From: DASSUW01 sp963806395
GTDB lineage: Bacteria; Actinomycetota; Thermoleophilia; Solirubrobacterales; Solirubrobacteraceae
DNA: 64,000 bases
Direction: 5' to 3'
NCBI GenBank assembly: GCA_963806395.1
Contig: CAWDYI010000016.1
Coordinates: forward strand, 129,032 to 193,031
Part shown: positions 35,625 to 45,537 of the stretch, piece by piece
How the letters are laid out: every line of letters begins with the position of its first letter
How positions within the stretch are numbered: the first letter of the stretch is position 1
Translations under genes and position numbers: made by a program
The notes under the pieces: generated by a model
What the model saw: only the letters and a program-made list of their open reading frames with translations
What the model was told of the DNA's origin: nothing
Databases searched by the model: none

Positions 35625-36953
35625 TCAGCGGCACAGCCTCCAGGCCGCGATCGCGATGCCCTGGGCGACGTGGACGAGATCGTCGATCGGGACGTGCTCG
35701 CCGACCGTGTGGGCGTAGTCGATCGACCGCGGTCCATACATCAGCGCCGCCGTGCCGGTCTCGAGCGCGAACGTCGCCCCGTCGTACCAGCTCCCGAGAC
35801 CGCCGAGCGTGACCGGCAGCCCGAGCGCCCCGTTCGCGCCGAGCAGCGCCTCGACGCTCGGCGCGTCGGTCGGCGTCTCCGACGGATTGACCTCGGTGTA
35901 CCAGTCGAAGACCGGCGGATGCTCGGCCAGCCAGGAGTCGGTCGCGCACCACCCCTGCAGGAACGCCTCGACCTCACGCTGGACGTCGGTCGTCCACCCC
36001 TGCTCGTCGGCCTGCGCAGGCAGAATCAGCACCGACAGGTCGACCTCCGCGCGGTCGGGGATCGTCACCTGCCAGCCGGCATCGGCGACCACCCGCGTGG
36101 CCAGGACATCTGGCGGGTCGAGCAGCGCATGCCGCAGATCCAGGCGCGAGCGCCACTCCCGGCGCAGGCGATCGACGCCATCGAGCAGGAAGCGCGCCTT
36201 GTCGATCGCGTTGACCGCGCCGCCGTCGCGCCAGTGCGGGTGCTCCTGCTCGGCGTGCCCGGCCCGGCCGCGCACGGTGACCGTGCAGTAGACGGTGCCG
36301 CGGCAGACCGGCCAGACCTCGAGCGAGCTCGGCTCCGGCACGATCGCGAAATCCGCCGACACGCCGCGGCGCGCGCACGCCAGACCACCCACCCCGCTGG
36401 ACTCCTCGTCCGTGTTCGTGCAGACGATCAGGTCGCCCGCCAGCGCGCCGGTCGCGGCGAGCACCTCGGCGGCGATCGTCATCGCCGCTATCCCGCCCTT
36501 CATGTCGCATGCGCCGCGGCCGACGATCGTGCCGCCGACCAGGAGCGGATCGAACGGATCCTGCTCCCAGCCGTCTTCGCGGGCGGCAGGGACGACGTCG
36601 ATGTGGCCGTTGAGCAGCAGCGAGCGGCCGCCGCCTGTGCCCTTGAGGCGCGCGGCGAGCTGCGGACGACCCTCGAAGCCGATGCCGTCGACCGACAGCG
36701 GGTGACCGGCGACATCCTCGGGCGCGGGCTCCCACAGGTCGATCTCGGCGCCGTGTGCGCTCAGCCGGTCCGCGAGCGCGCGCTGGAGCGCGGCCTCGTC
36801 GCGCGGCGGATCGTCGTTGGACGACCGGCTGGTCGTATCGAACGCGATCAGCTCGCATGCCAGCGCGACCAGATCCTCGCGCCGCGCCTCGACGCGTTCG
36901 ACGAGCGCCTGTTCCTCGGCGTCGAGGCGCGGGGTGAGCAGGGCGCGCGTCAT
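35625..36953 (-). CDS. M20-family deacylase/peptidase (ArgE/DapE-like)
   Basis: A 442-residue zinc hydrolase: LLLNGHIDVVPA near residue 110, GRGACDMKGGIAAM near 145, NTDEESSGVGG near 180 and a C-terminal GEHVP segment near 420 supply the metal ligands and general base. ArgE/DapE relatives cleave N-acyl groups from amino acids. It is last of a four-gene minus operon after an amidase, with 28 bases between. Expression likely starts at the operator-bearing promoter upstream of the spermidine-dehydrogenase-like gene. Confidence 0.9.
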   Translation of the reverse strand: MTRALLTPRLDAEEQALVERVEARREDLVALACELIAFDTTSRSSNDDPPRDEAALQRALADRLSAHGAEIDLWEPAPEDVAGHPLSVDGIGFEGRPQLAARLKGTGGGRSLLLNGHIDVVPAAREDGWEQDPFDPLLVGGTIVGRGACDMKGGIAAMTIAAEVLAATGALAGDLIVCTNTDEESSGVGGLACARRGVSADFAIVPEPSSLEVWPVCRGTVYCTVTVRGRAGHAEQEHPHWRDGGAVNAIDKARFLLDGVDRLRREWRSRLDLRHALLDPPDVLATRVVADAGWQVTIPDRAEVDLSVLILPAQADEQGWTTDVQREVEAFLQGWCATDSWLAEHPPVFDWYTEVNPSETPTDAPSVEALLGANGALGLPVTLGGLGSWYDGATFALETGTAALMYGPRSIDYAHTVGEHVPIDDLVHVAQGIAIAAWRLCR

Positions 36954-36981
36954 CGCGGCAGCGTATCCCGATGGAGCTCGA

Positions 36982-38376
36982 TCAGTCCGGGGCCCGCCAG
37001 CCGGGATGCACCGCAGCGGCGAGGCGCAACAGGGCGGCCTCGCCCCGGTGGCGGCCCACCAGCTGGAGCCCGACGGGCAGGCCGCCGTCCGTGAACCCGG
37101 CCGGCACCGAGATCGCGGGGTGGGCCGTCACGGTGATCCGCGAGCAGCTGCGCATCCACTCGAGATACGACCGCATCGGCACCCCGGCCACCTCGCGCGG
37201 CCACAGCTCGGCGACGTCGAACGGGACCACCTGGCTGACCGGCAGCGCGAACGCGTGGTAGCGGCGGAGCAGCTCGTACATGCGCGCGAACGCCTCGGCC
37301 TGCAGCGACAGCGCGCGAGCGAGCTGCTCGCCGGTGAGCGCCAGCCCGAACTCGATGTTCCACACCACCGTGTCCTTGAGCTCGTCGCGGCGGGTCCGCA
37401 GCAGCTCGGCGAACGCCTGTGCGAACCCCACGCCGCGCAGGGTCTCGAACGCCTCGTCCGCGCCCCGCAGGTCGGGCTCGGCGTCCTCGATCGTGCAGCC
37501 GAGCGCCTCGAGCTCGCCGCGCCGCCGCCGCAGCACGGCGGTGACCTCGGGCTCGACGGGCAATCCTCCGAGGTCGTCGCTCCATGCGATCCGCACCGCG
37601 CCGAGGTCGGCAGGACGGACGTCCGCGAACGCCTCGGGCGGATCGTCGAGCGAGAGCGGGGCGCGCGGGTCAGGGCCGCACAAGGCCCGGAGCAGCAGCG
37701 CCGCATCCTCGACGGTGCGCGCGATCGGCCCATGGACGGACAGTGGGTTCCACGGACTGCTCGAAGGAACCGCGGGGATCCGGCCCGGCGACGGTCGCAG
37801 GCCGACGAGGCCGCAGAACGCGGCCGGGTTGCGCACGCTGGCGCCGAGGTCGGAGCCGTCGGCGAACGGCAGCATGCCGCTCGCCACGGCCGCGGCGGCA
37901 CCGCCGCTCGACCCGCCCGGCGTGCGCGAGCGGTCGAACGGATTGCGGGTCGCGCCGAACACCGCGTTGAAGGTCTGCGAGCCGGCGCCGAACTCGGGCG
38001 TGTTCGTCTTGCCGATGACGATCGCCCCGGCGTTCCGGAGCCGCGTGACGAGCAGAGTGTCGGCCGCAGGGACGTGATCGCGGAAGATGGGCGACCCGTA
38101 GGTCGTGCGCATGCCGGCCGTGTCCTCGAGGTCCTTGACCGCGATCGGCAGCCCGTGCAACGGCCCGATGGACGCGCCGCTCGCGAGCCGGCGGTCCGCC
38201 TCGTCGGCGGCGGCGAGCGCGCCCTCGCGGTCGAGCGTCACGATCGCGTTGAGGTCCGGGTTGGAGGCGTCGATGCGCGCGAGGTGCGCACGCATCACCT
38301 CCGCGGCGGACAGCTCACGCCGGCGGATGCGCACGGCGAGAGCGGTCGCCGTCTCCTGCCACAGCTCGCCGGTCAT
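36982..38376 (-). CDS. amidase (amidase signature family)
   Basis: The 464-residue enzyme shows the Ser-cisSer-Lys triad regions: LPIAVKDLEDTAG (lysine) near residue 78 and TPGGSSGGAAAAVASG (serines) near 150. GSDLGASVRNPAAFCGLVGLRP in two parts follows. ATG 38376 begins MTGELWQETATALAVRIRRRE, the standard N-terminal helix. It lies one base after the FAD oxidase gene. It hydrolyses an amide in the cytosol; the exact substrate is unknown, and its operon suggests an amine- or acyl-derived one. Confidence 0.93.
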   Translation of the reverse strand: MTGELWQETATALAVRIRRRELSAAEVMRAHLARIDASNPDLNAIVTLDREGALAAADEADRRLASGASIGPLHGLPIAVKDLEDTAGMRTTYGSPIFRDHVPAADTLLVTRLRNAGAIVIGKTNTPEFGAGSQTFNAVFGATRNPFDRSRTPGGSSGGAAAAVASGMLPFADGSDLGASVRNPAAFCGLVGLRPSPGRIPAVPSSSPWNPLSVHGPIARTVEDAALLLRALCGPDPRAPLSLDDPPEAFADVRPADLGAVRIAWSDDLGGLPVEPEVTAVLRRRRGELEALGCTIEDAEPDLRGADEAFETLRGVGFAQAFAELLRTRRDELKDTVVWNIEFGLALTGEQLARALSLQAEAFARMYELLRRYHAFALPVSQVVPFDVAELWPREVAGVPMRSYLEWMRSCSRITVTAHPAISVPAGFTDGGLPVGLQLVGRHRGEAALLRLAAAVHPGWRAPD

Positions 38377-38377
38377 G

Positions 38378-39560
38378 TCAGGCTTCCGCGAAGCCGAAGA
38401 CGTTGCCCGCGTCGTAGCGGCGCGCGAGCTCGCGGAGGCGTGCACACCCTTCAGGACCGTACGCGACGACGCGCCGGCGCGTCAGGCTCGGATACGAGGC
38501 ATCGAGGCTCTCGGGTCGCATCGCGTCGGCGAAGCCGTCAACCCATGCCCGCTGTCCATCGTCGAGGCTCGCGACGGGCGGCCAGAGCCCCTCGCACTGG
38601 TATGCCCACGGCGCCTCGCGGGATCCGCACGGCCATCTCGTCGGGCTCGATCCGCGCCAGCGCGCCGCCGAGCGGCTGGAGGAAGACGTAGGAGAGGCTC
38701 GCGGCCGGCAGGTCGGCGCGCGCGACCGCCGCCGCCAGGCAGTCGTCCGACAGCCGGCGCATGAACGCGCCCCGCCGATAGGCGCGCGCTCCCACGGGAT
38801 TGCTGTCATCCCACATGTGCTGGAGGTTCCTGTACGGGACCGGCGCGACCGCGTCCAGCGACGGTCCGAGCTCGCGCAGCGGCGCGATCGCCTCCTCCCC
38901 GGCCGCGACCGGGCCGAGGTAGCTGAAGACGAGCGTGCACGCGCCGCCGAGGCCGGCGCCGAGCAGCAATCCGCCGCCGACCGCGTCGGGCGCATCGTGC
39001 ATGTAGTCCCGGTAGGCGGTCGCGACCTCCAGCGCCCGGTCGCGCGGGAAGCTGAGGAATCCGGCGAGCAGCGTGGGGCCGACGGCGTGCAGGCGCAGGT
39101 CGACTCTGGTCACCACTCCGAAGTGCCGACCGGCACCGCGCAACGCCCACAGCAGGTCCGGATCGTTCACCTCGACCACGTCACCGTCCGCGAGGACGAT
39201 CTCGGCACCGACCAGGCTGGCGCCGGTGGGACCGAGCGCCCGCTCGAGCCAGCCGCTCCCGTCGCCGAGGACGACTCCCGCGACCCCGAGACGGGACAGG
39301 CGCGCGCCCGTGACCGCCAGACCGTGCTCCTGCGTGGCCTCGTCCAGCTCCGCCCACGTCACGCCCGGCGCAACGCGCACGGTCCGCGACGCGCGGTCGA
39401 CCTCGATCGTCTTCAGCGCCGAGAGATCGATGACGATCTCTCGATCGACCGCGGCGTCGTGCGATGTCCCGGCGCCGTGGACCACGACCGGCAGCTCGCG
39501 ATCCCTGCCGATCGCGAGCGCGCCGATCACATCGTCGAGCGAGACGCAGGGGGCGATCAC
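38378..39560 (-). pseudogene. FAD-linked (PCMH/BBE-type) oxidase with one frameshift
   Basis: The GTG start at 39560 follows a GGCGGGG. The main frame gives LPVVVHGAGTSHDAAV, VDRASRTVRVAPGVTWAELDEATQEHG in parts, WALRGAGRHFGVVTRVDLRLH near residue 150 and LQPLGGALARIEP near 290. Near 38621 the frame breaks in a GGG run; the next frame continues REAPWAYQCEGLWPP to a typical BBE end, YDAGNVFGFAEA. Removing one base rebuilds about 393 residues. The usual GGHS flavin-histidine motif is replaced by GAGTSHD, so a covalent link to His is doubtful. Confidence 0.8.
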
Positions 39561-39571
39561 CTGCCCCGCCG

Positions 39572-41839
39572 CTACAGGTTCGGCAGGTCGTTGACCGCCC
39601 GGTAGGCCTCGTTGATCGCGCTGTGGGTGTAGGCGAACGCCTCCGAGTCGGCGTTGGCGATCGCCACGTTGCGGAACGGCTGGCGACCCGCGTACTGCGG
39701 CTGCCCCTCGATCGGTCCGTACAGCGACGGGTCGAACGTCGAGGTCAGCTCGTGCGCGTAGCCGTAGCTCCAGCGGTTGATCTTCCAGTCGTGGATGTCG
39801 CGCTCCGGGTCGAAGTCGCCGCCCAGCTTGTTCACCGTGCGGTCGATCAGGTCGATCACCGAGTCCTCCATGTCCTCCCAGCTCAGCTCGCGCAGCATCT
39901 GCTGCCCGGTCGAGTAGGCGAACACCTGCGGGACCGCCTCGGGGTGGTTCGGCACCACGGTGAAGGAGAGTGACGCCGGGCAGCTCGGGGGCTGGTTGGG
40001 CGTCGGGCCGTAGTACTTGCCGGGCGTCGCGTTCGGGCCGAAGCCGGCCCCCGCGGCGACGCTGAGGTTGTCCCAGAACAGGCTCGTGCCGCGCGGGCTC
40101 ACGCTCGCGACCTGCGAGTCCGCGAACGCCTGCCAGTTGTTCAGCCCGGCCCGGCCGTAGATCAGCGGCACCTTGCGGGCGTAGCAGAGGCCTTCGACCT
40201 GCCGCTTCGGCAGCCCTTCGACGACGTGCGCGGTGACGCGGTTCCAGCAGGCCATGATCACGTGCTTGGCCCACACCCGCCGCCCCTCGTTCCTGCCCGA
40301 GTGGTGGTGGTGATGGTGGTGATGGTGGTGGTCGCTGCCCGGGACGCGGTTGAGCACGTAGTCGACGGGCGAGTAGTCGCCGCTGTGCTTGGTCGGCCGC
40401 ACGTTGAAGACCGTCGCATTGAGCCGCACGCGGACCTTGTTCGAGGGGCGGTCGAGCTGGTCGTAGCGCGCCCGCGCCGGCAGGATGCTGAGCTGGTCCG
40501 GCCGCATCGCGCCGTCGCCGACGTTGACGTCCGGGAAGGCGTTCGGGATCAGCTTGCTCAACGCCAGTCGCAGCAGCGAGGTGTTCCCGTCCGGCCAGGC
40601 GCGCGTGGGACCGTTGTCCGAGCGCGAGTCCTGGTACGGCGTCCTGCCGATGCCCGCGAGCTCGATGTCCTCGACGTCGCCCAGGCCGACCGCATCCGGG
40701 AATCCCGGGCGGCCGAGGATCCAGCAGTCCGCGGCCGAGACGGCCTGGCCGCCGGCGCCGAGCAGCCCGCCCGAGCCACGCCAGTACTCGCCATGGAACG
40801 CCTCGTCGTTGACCCCGGCGTGGTTGCGCAGATACTGCTTGTAGGTGATCGTCGTCAGGTAGTCGCGCTTCTGCTGCTGCGTCAGCGGCGCTCCCGGCGC
40901 GTTGGCGAGGAAGTCCTCCTCGGCGGTCTGCACGCGCAGGATCGCGTCCCGCGCCGCCTGCGAATACGGCGTGCGGTTCAGGAACGCCGTCCACCCCGCC
41001 ACGGTCGCGGCCTCCTGGCCGGCGAACGGCCCGGCGTTGCGGGCCGGGATCACATGGTCGGTGCCGCCGAACTCGGCGGCCGGGAAGAGCAGCCGCTGAT
41101 ACAGCCCGAACGAGCTGGGGATGCCGGCCGCGCCGCCGTTCTGCCACTTCGTGGCGTCGGCGACGTCGACGCCCGCCCACGAGAGGAAGTCGACCGCGGG
41201 CTGCCCGTACGAACCCGGGATGCCGCCCGGCGCGTCCCGGTTCCAGCTGCCGATGCTGTCCATGTTGACCACGCCGCCGTTGCGGAGGATCTTGACGTCG
41301 GCGTTGCCGTTGGCGGCGTTCGGGATGTGCCACTCATTGCGATGCGAATGGCCGCCGAAATCGGGCAGCGCGTCGACCAGCAGGATCTTCTTGTTCGGCC
41401 CGAAGCGGTCCTGGTACCACTTCGCCGCCGAGATCCCGCTGGCACCGGCGCCGACGATCACGCAGTCGTACTTCTCGCGGGTGTCGCTCACCCGCGCGTG
41501 GATGCCGGGACCGCCCTTGGTCGAGTGCACCTGGCGGGGCTTGGAGGGCGGCGGCCCGTCGATCTTGATCGTGCGCCGGACGACCTGGGCGGGCTGGCCG
41601 GTGAACGGGTCGGTGAAGGAGGGCGGGTAGTAGCCCGGCGGCAGACCGGCGTCCCCGGCCTTGGTCATCGCCTCGGCGCCGGTCAGGCCCGGGAAGGCTG
41701 CGGCGGCGGCGAGCCCGGCCGCGCTGACGGCCGCGCCGTCGAGGAAGTCCCTGCGCGTGATGCCGTCCTTCTTCTCACGCCGCTCACGCTCATCGCGATT
41801 GCGCGGCCTGCGTCCACCGCTCGCGCCGTCCTCGTGCAT
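39572..41839 (-). CDS. Tat-exported spermidine dehydrogenase-like FAD amine oxidase
   Basis: A 755-residue flavoprotein. The twin-arginine signal ITRRDFLDGAAVSAAGLAAAA lies near residues 25-45 (the run is shown in part: TRRDFLDGAAV). The FAD fold YDCVIVGAGASGISAAKWYQ starts near 125, with ILLVDALPDFGGHSHRNEW, as in SpdH. A run of ten histidines sits at residues 504-513. ATG 41839 has GGAGGG six bases upstream; an alternative ATG at 41899 lacks one. It heads the operon with an FAD oxidase, amidase and M20 enzyme. Likely oxidises a polyamine outside the cell membrane. Confidence 0.85.
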   Translation of the reverse strand: MHEDGASGGRRPRNRDERERREKKDGITRRDFLDGAAVSAAGLAAAAAFPGLTGAEAMTKAGDAGLPPGYYPPSFTDPFTGQPAQVVRRTIKIDGPPPSKPRQVHSTKGGPGIHARVSDTREKYDCVIVGAGASGISAAKWYQDRFGPNKKILLVDALPDFGGHSHRNEWHIPNAANGNADVKILRNGGVVNMDSIGSWNRDAPGGIPGSYGQPAVDFLSWAGVDVADATKWQNGGAAGIPSSFGLYQRLLFPAAEFGGTDHVIPARNAGPFAGQEAATVAGWTAFLNRTPYSQAARDAILRVQTAEEDFLANAPGAPLTQQQKRDYLTTITYKQYLRNHAGVNDEAFHGEYWRGSGGLLGAGGQAVSAADCWILGRPGFPDAVGLGDVEDIELAGIGRTPYQDSRSDNGPTRAWPDGNTSLLRLALSKLIPNAFPDVNVGDGAMRPDQLSILPARARYDQLDRPSNKVRVRLNATVFNVRPTKHSGDYSPVDYVLNRVPGSDHHHHHHHHHHSGRNEGRRVWAKHVIMACWNRVTAHVVEGLPKRQVEGLCYARKVPLIYGRAGLNNWQAFADSQVASVSPRGTSLFWDNLSVAAGAGFGPNATPGKYYGPTPNQPPSCPASLSFTVVPNHPEAVPQVFAYSTGQQMLRELSWEDMEDSVIDLIDRTVNKLGGDFDPERDIHDWKINRWSYGYAHELTSTFDPSLYGPIEGQPQYAGRQPFRNVAIANADSEAFAYTHSAINEAYRAVNDLPNL

Positions 41840-41860
41840 ACCGATCCCTCCACTCTCCGA

Positions 41861-41874
41861 TGCCAAATCGTTTC
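41861..41874 (-). promoter_or_regulatory. operator site A, upstream of the spermidine dehydrogenase-like gene
   Basis: On the minus strand this reads GAAACGATTTGGCA, followed by T. It matches the core of the two other sites (CGATTTG and CAT in register) and lies about 21 bases before ATG 41839. A LacI-family protein encoded at 49.3-50.4 kb is the natural candidate for binding. Confidence 0.55.
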
Positions 41875-41988
41875 TCCCCGACCAGAACGACCCCACCATC
41901 CCCGCGTCGCCGTGTCAACGGTCCCGCCCGTACAAAGCGGGAACCGCAGCTTGGCCCGACCGGCTCTGCGTCGGCCTGGTCGCTGCCT

Positions 41989-42008
41989 AATCGATTTGTC
42001 ATACTCCG
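41989..42008 (+). promoter_or_regulatory. promoter/operator site B, upstream of the APC permease
   Basis: AATCGATTTGTCATACTCCG differs at one base from the site before hyuA (49253-49272 on the minus strand). It joins a palindromic AATCGATT to a -10-like CATACT. The permease start at 42051 is about 42 bases downstream. A 211-base divergent intergenic region holds sites A and B. Confidence 0.7.
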
Positions 42009-42050
42009 CCGCTCCAAGCGGCTCGGGGTCGAGGGAGAGGACGTGGCGCT

Positions 42051-43493
42051 GTGAACGACACAGGCATGGAAGGGCTGCAGCGGCGAACGCTGAGCCCGCT
42101 CGAGATCTTCGGTCAGGCCATCGGGAACACCGGGATGGCGACGGTGGTCGCCTTCACTCCCGCGTTCGTCGCCGCCACCGCCGGAGACGCCGCCTGGATG
42201 TCGGTCCTGATCGCGACCATCGCGATCCTCGCCACCGGGTACTGCGTGTCGCTGTTCGCGCGCCGGTACGCGTCGTCCGGTTCGCTGTACACGTTCGTCG
42301 CGCAGGTGCTGGGGCCCGGGCCGGCGTTCCTCGTCGGCTGGGCGCTGATCATCGCCTACGGCGGCCTGGCCGTCGCCGTGCCGCCGCTCGGGGCGATCTA
42401 CCTCGGCGACCTGCTGAGCGCGATCGACGTGAACGGCATGACCGACGGATGGCAGATCGGCTTCTACGCGCTGCTCGCCGTGGTGGTGACGCTCTTCGCC
42501 TATCAGGGCGTCCGCCTCTCCACACGCACCGCGCTCATCCTGGAGGGGACGACGCTGACGATCCTCGGGATCATCCTGGTCGCCGTGCTGATCGCCAGCG
42601 ACGACGTGTTCGATTCGGCCCAGCTCGAGCTGCGCGGATCGTCGATGCACGACATCTTCCTCGGCATCACGCTCGCGGTGACGGCGTTCGTCGGGTTCGA
42701 GTCAGGCGCATCGCTCGGCGCCGAGGCGCGCAACCCACGCAGGGCGATCCCACGCGTGATCATGCTGACCGCGGGCTTCGCCGGCGTCCTCTACCTGTTC
42801 GCCACCTACGTCTCGATCCTCGGCTTCCACTCGATCGGCACGCCGATCACCGACTCGCTCTCGCCGATCGACGACCTGCGCGTGTTCGGCGGCGTCGACT
42901 TCCTGCGCTATCCGGTCGCCGCAGGGCTTGCCGTGAGCTTCTTCGCGATCATCCTCGCCTCCGTGAACGCACTGGCGCGCATGCTCTTCACGATGGGCCG
43001 CGAGGGCGTCCTGCCGGCGGCGTTCGGGCGTGCGCACCCGCGCCACCGGACGCCGTACGTGGGCATCTTCGCGATCGCTCCGCTGCTGTTCCTCGTCCCG
43101 CTCGTGATGAAGGAGGTGGCCAACGCGGACGCCGCGTCGAGCTTCACCTACATCGCCACGCCTTCGACGTTCGGCTTCATGTTCGCCTACGTCCTGATCG
43201 CCGTCGGCGCGCCGCTGCTCGTCCGCCGGTTCACCGGGCGGGTCGACTGGCGGCCGATCGTCGCCGGACTCGTCGCCACCGCTGCGATGATCGCCACCTA
43301 CGTGTCGAACATCACCCCCACCCCACCGTGGCCGCTCGACATGATGCCGTACCTGTTCGCCGGCCTGATGGTCGTCGGCGGCCTCGTGTACGCGGCGCTC
43401 CGCGCCCGCGAACCCGGCATCCGCGAGCGGATCGGGACGGTCGAGGAGGAGGAAGGTGCGGACGCCGCGGTACAGGAGGGCCGGCCCGCCTGA
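42051..43493 (+). CDS. APC-family amino acid/polyamine permease
   Basis: A 480-residue transporter with about 12 hydrophobic segments. The first pair TPAFVAATAGDAAWMSVLIA and GSLYTFVAQVLGPGPAFLVGW, and FVGFESGASLGAEARNPRRAIPR near residue 205, are APC-superfamily signatures. GTG 42051 follows GAGGGAGAGG by about ten bases; ATG 42066 is an alternative. It is first of a plus-strand operon with a C45 enzyme and a CE4 enzyme, with overlapping genes. It probably imports the amine or amide handled by this block. Confidence 0.9.
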   Translation: MNDTGMEGLQRRTLSPLEIFGQAIGNTGMATVVAFTPAFVAATAGDAAWMSVLIATIAILATGYCVSLFARRYASSGSLYTFVAQVLGPGPAFLVGWALIIAYGGLAVAVPPLGAIYLGDLLSAIDVNGMTDGWQIGFYALLAVVVTLFAYQGVRLSTRTALILEGTTLTILGIILVAVLIASDDVFDSAQLELRGSSMHDIFLGITLAVTAFVGFESGASLGAEARNPRRAIPRVIMLTAGFAGVLYLFATYVSILGFHSIGTPITDSLSPIDDLRVFGGVDFLRYPVAAGLAVSFFAIILASVNALARMLFTMGREGVLPAAFGRAHPRHRTPYVGIFAIAPLLFLVPLVMKEVANADAASSFTYIATPSTFGFMFAYVLIAVGAPLLVRRFTGRVDWRPIVAGLVATAAMIATYVSNITPTPPWPLDMMPYLFAGLMVVGGLVYAALRAREPGIRERIGTVEEEEGADAAVQEGRPA

Positions 43494-44644
43494 TGCATCC
43501 GCGGATCGAGGTCAGCGGCGGACCGCGCGAGCGCGGGCGCCAGTACGGCACGGCCGCCGCCGACCGCGTGCGCCGCTCCGTCGAGGCCTACGGCGAGGTG
43601 TTCGAGCACTGGGCCGGTTGGCGGTGGGATCGCGTGCGCGTCGAGGCCGAGCGCTTCGGGCCGGTGATCGAGAGCTACGGGCGCTCGTACCTGGAGGAGA
43701 TCGAGGGCATCGCCGACGGCGCCGGCCTCGACACGATCGACATCCTCGCGATCAACGTCCGCACGGAGATCATGTTCGCCGCCACCGCCCGCGACGCCGA
43801 GGCGCGCCGGCGGCTGCCGGCGGAGTGCAGCGCGTTCGCGGCGCTCGGCGCCCGCACCGGCGACGGGCGTCTGCTGCTCGGCCAGAACTGGGACTGGCTT
43901 CCGCACACGCAGGAGACCACCGTCATCCTCGAGGCCCGCCAGGACGACGGCCCCGACTTCGTGACGGTGGTCGAGGCCGGCCTGCTCGCGAAGTTCGGCC
44001 TCAACTCGTCCGGCATCGCGCTGGCGACCAACGCGCTCGTCACCGACCGCGATCTCGGCGAGCCCGGCGTGCCGTTCCACGTGTTGCTACGGGCGATCCT
44101 CGACGCCGAGACGCTCAGCGACGCGCTGGCCGCGCTCCAGCGCGCCGAGCGGGCGTCGTCGGCGAACTACCTGATCGCCCACGAGGACGGCATCGCCCTC
44201 GACGTCGAGGCCGCACCCGGCGACTTCTCGGAGCTGTACCTCGCCTATCCCGAGAACGGGGTGCTCCTGCACACGAATCACTTCATCAACGGCCTGCGGG
44301 GGCGCGACGTGTCGGTCTACGCGATGCCCGACAGCCCCGTCCGGCTCGGGCGCCTGCGCCAGCTCGTCGACGCCCGCGCCGGCGCGCCGCTCGACGTCGC
44401 CTTCTGGCAGGAGACGCTCGCCGATCACGCGACCTTCCCGCTCGGCGTGTGCTGCCATCCGGACCCGCGCCTGCCGGTGCCCGAGCGATCGCTGACCGTG
44501 GCCGCCGTCGTGATGGATCCGGCCCGGCGCACGCTCTGGCTCGCGTCGGGCAGCCCGTGCACCGATCCGTTCGAGGAGCTCGACTACTCGGCGTTCCTCA
44601 CGAAACCCTCGGCGTTGCGCGACGCCGCGGCGAGCGCGCCGTGA
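43493..44644 (+). CDS. C45-family acyltransferase/amidohydrolase
   Basis: The 383-residue protein resembles acyl-CoA:6-aminopenicillanate acyltransferase-type Ntn hydrolases (C45): PRERGRQYGTAAADRVRRSV near the N-terminus, AECSAFAALG near residue 115 with the cysteine that becomes the N-terminal nucleophile on autocleavage, and LLLGQNWDW near 130. VVEAGLLAKFGLNSSGIALATN follows. ATG 43493 overlaps the permease stop (TGATG) and has GGAGGG upstream. It would remove or transfer an acyl group from an amine. Confidence 0.85.
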   Translation: MHPRIEVSGGPRERGRQYGTAAADRVRRSVEAYGEVFEHWAGWRWDRVRVEAERFGPVIESYGRSYLEEIEGIADGAGLDTIDILAINVRTEIMFAATARDAEARRRLPAECSAFAALGARTGDGRLLLGQNWDWLPHTQETTVILEARQDDGPDFVTVVEAGLLAKFGLNSSGIALATNALVTDRDLGEPGVPFHVLLRAILDAETLSDALAALQRAERASSANYLIAHEDGIALDVEAAPGDFSELYLAYPENGVLLHTNHFINGLRGRDVSVYAMPDSPVRLGRLRQLVDARAGAPLDVAFWQETLADHATFPLGVCCHPDPRLPVPERSLTVAAVVMDPARRTLWLASGSPCTDPFEELDYSAFLTKPSALRDAAASAP

Positions 44645-45537
44645 GCGAGCGCCGGCTGTCCGTCTGCCTGTCGTTCGACTTCGACGCGATGTCGGTCTGG
44701 ATCGCGGGAACGGACAACCCCGCGACGATCTCTCGCGGCGAGTTCGGCGCCGTGGCCGTGCCGCGCATCCTGAGCCTGCTCGAGCGCCACGACGCGCGCG
44801 CCACCTTCTTCGTGCCCGGTCACACGGCGCTCGCGTATCCCGACATCGTCCGCGAGATCGCCGGTGCCGGCCACGAGATCGGGCACCACGGCTGGGTCCA
44901 CGAGAACCCCGCCGAGCAGGGGCCCGAGGGCGAGCGCGCCGTGTTCGAGCGAGCGCTCGAGGCGCTCGACACCGTGGCCGGCGTGCGCCCGACCGGGTAC
45001 CGCTCGCCGGCGGCCGACTTCAGCCGCGACACGATCGACGTGCTCCTCGAGTACGGCATGCGCTACGACTCGTCCTGCTCGGGCTCGGACTTCACGCCCT
45101 ACTACCTCCGGCAGGGCGACCGCTGGTCCAAGACCGGGCCGTACGAGTTCGGCGAGCCGGCGGACCTGGTCGAGCTGCCGTTCAGCTGGCTGCTGGACGA
45201 CTTCCCGCACTTCGAGTTCGAGGTCGGTTGGTCGACCGAGCAGAGCCCGCCGTCGACCGTCCGCGAGATCTGGCAGGGAGAGTTCGATTACGCCTACGAG
45301 CACTGCCCGGGCGGCGTCTTCGGCCTCACGATGCACCCGCAGGTGATCGGACGGGGTTCGCGGCTGCTGATGCTTGAAGGCCTGATCGACCACATGGCCG
45401 AGCGGGACGGCGTCGTGTTCGAGCCGCTGGCCGACCACGCCGAGCGCTGGCGGCGCGAGAACCCACTCGAGCGGTGGCGCGACTCGGGAGCCGTGCAGGC
45501 CGGCCCGCCGCGCGGTCAGCGCTCGTCGAGGCCGTAG
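44641..45537 (+). CDS. polysaccharide deacetylase-like (CE4) hydrolase, cyclic imide/allantoinase type
   Basis: A 298-residue NodB-fold enzyme starting at GTG 44641, overlapping the C45 gene stop (GTGA). Motifs: SFDFDAMSVWIAG near residue 12 (catalytic and metal aspartates), GHEIGHHGWVHENP near 78 (metal histidines), TGYRSPAADFS near 118. The HHGWxHE pattern and lack of signal peptide match PuuE-type allantoinase and cyclic imide hydrolases, which open ring amides in the cytosol, not cell-wall deacetylases. Its end overlaps the convergent second hyuB by 22 bases. Confidence 0.85.
   Translation: MSERRLSVCLSFDFDAMSVWIAGTDNPATISRGEFGAVAVPRILSLLERHDARATFFVPGHTALAYPDIVREIAGAGHEIGHHGWVHENPAEQGPEGERAVFERALEALDTVAGVRPTGYRSPAADFSRDTIDVLLEYGMRYDSSCSGSDFTPYYLRQGDRWSKTGPYEFGEPADLVELPFSWLLDDFPHFEFEVGWSTEQSPPSTVREIWQGEFDYAYEHCPGGVFGLTMHPQVIGRGSRLLMLEGLIDHMAERDGVVFEPLADHAERWRRENPLERWRDSGAVQAGPPRGQRSSRP

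Noticed and set aside
40226..43492. Plus-strand frame before the C45 gene
   Set aside because: Shadow of the spermidine dehydrogenase-like gene and the permease; only the portion from 43493 is protein-like.
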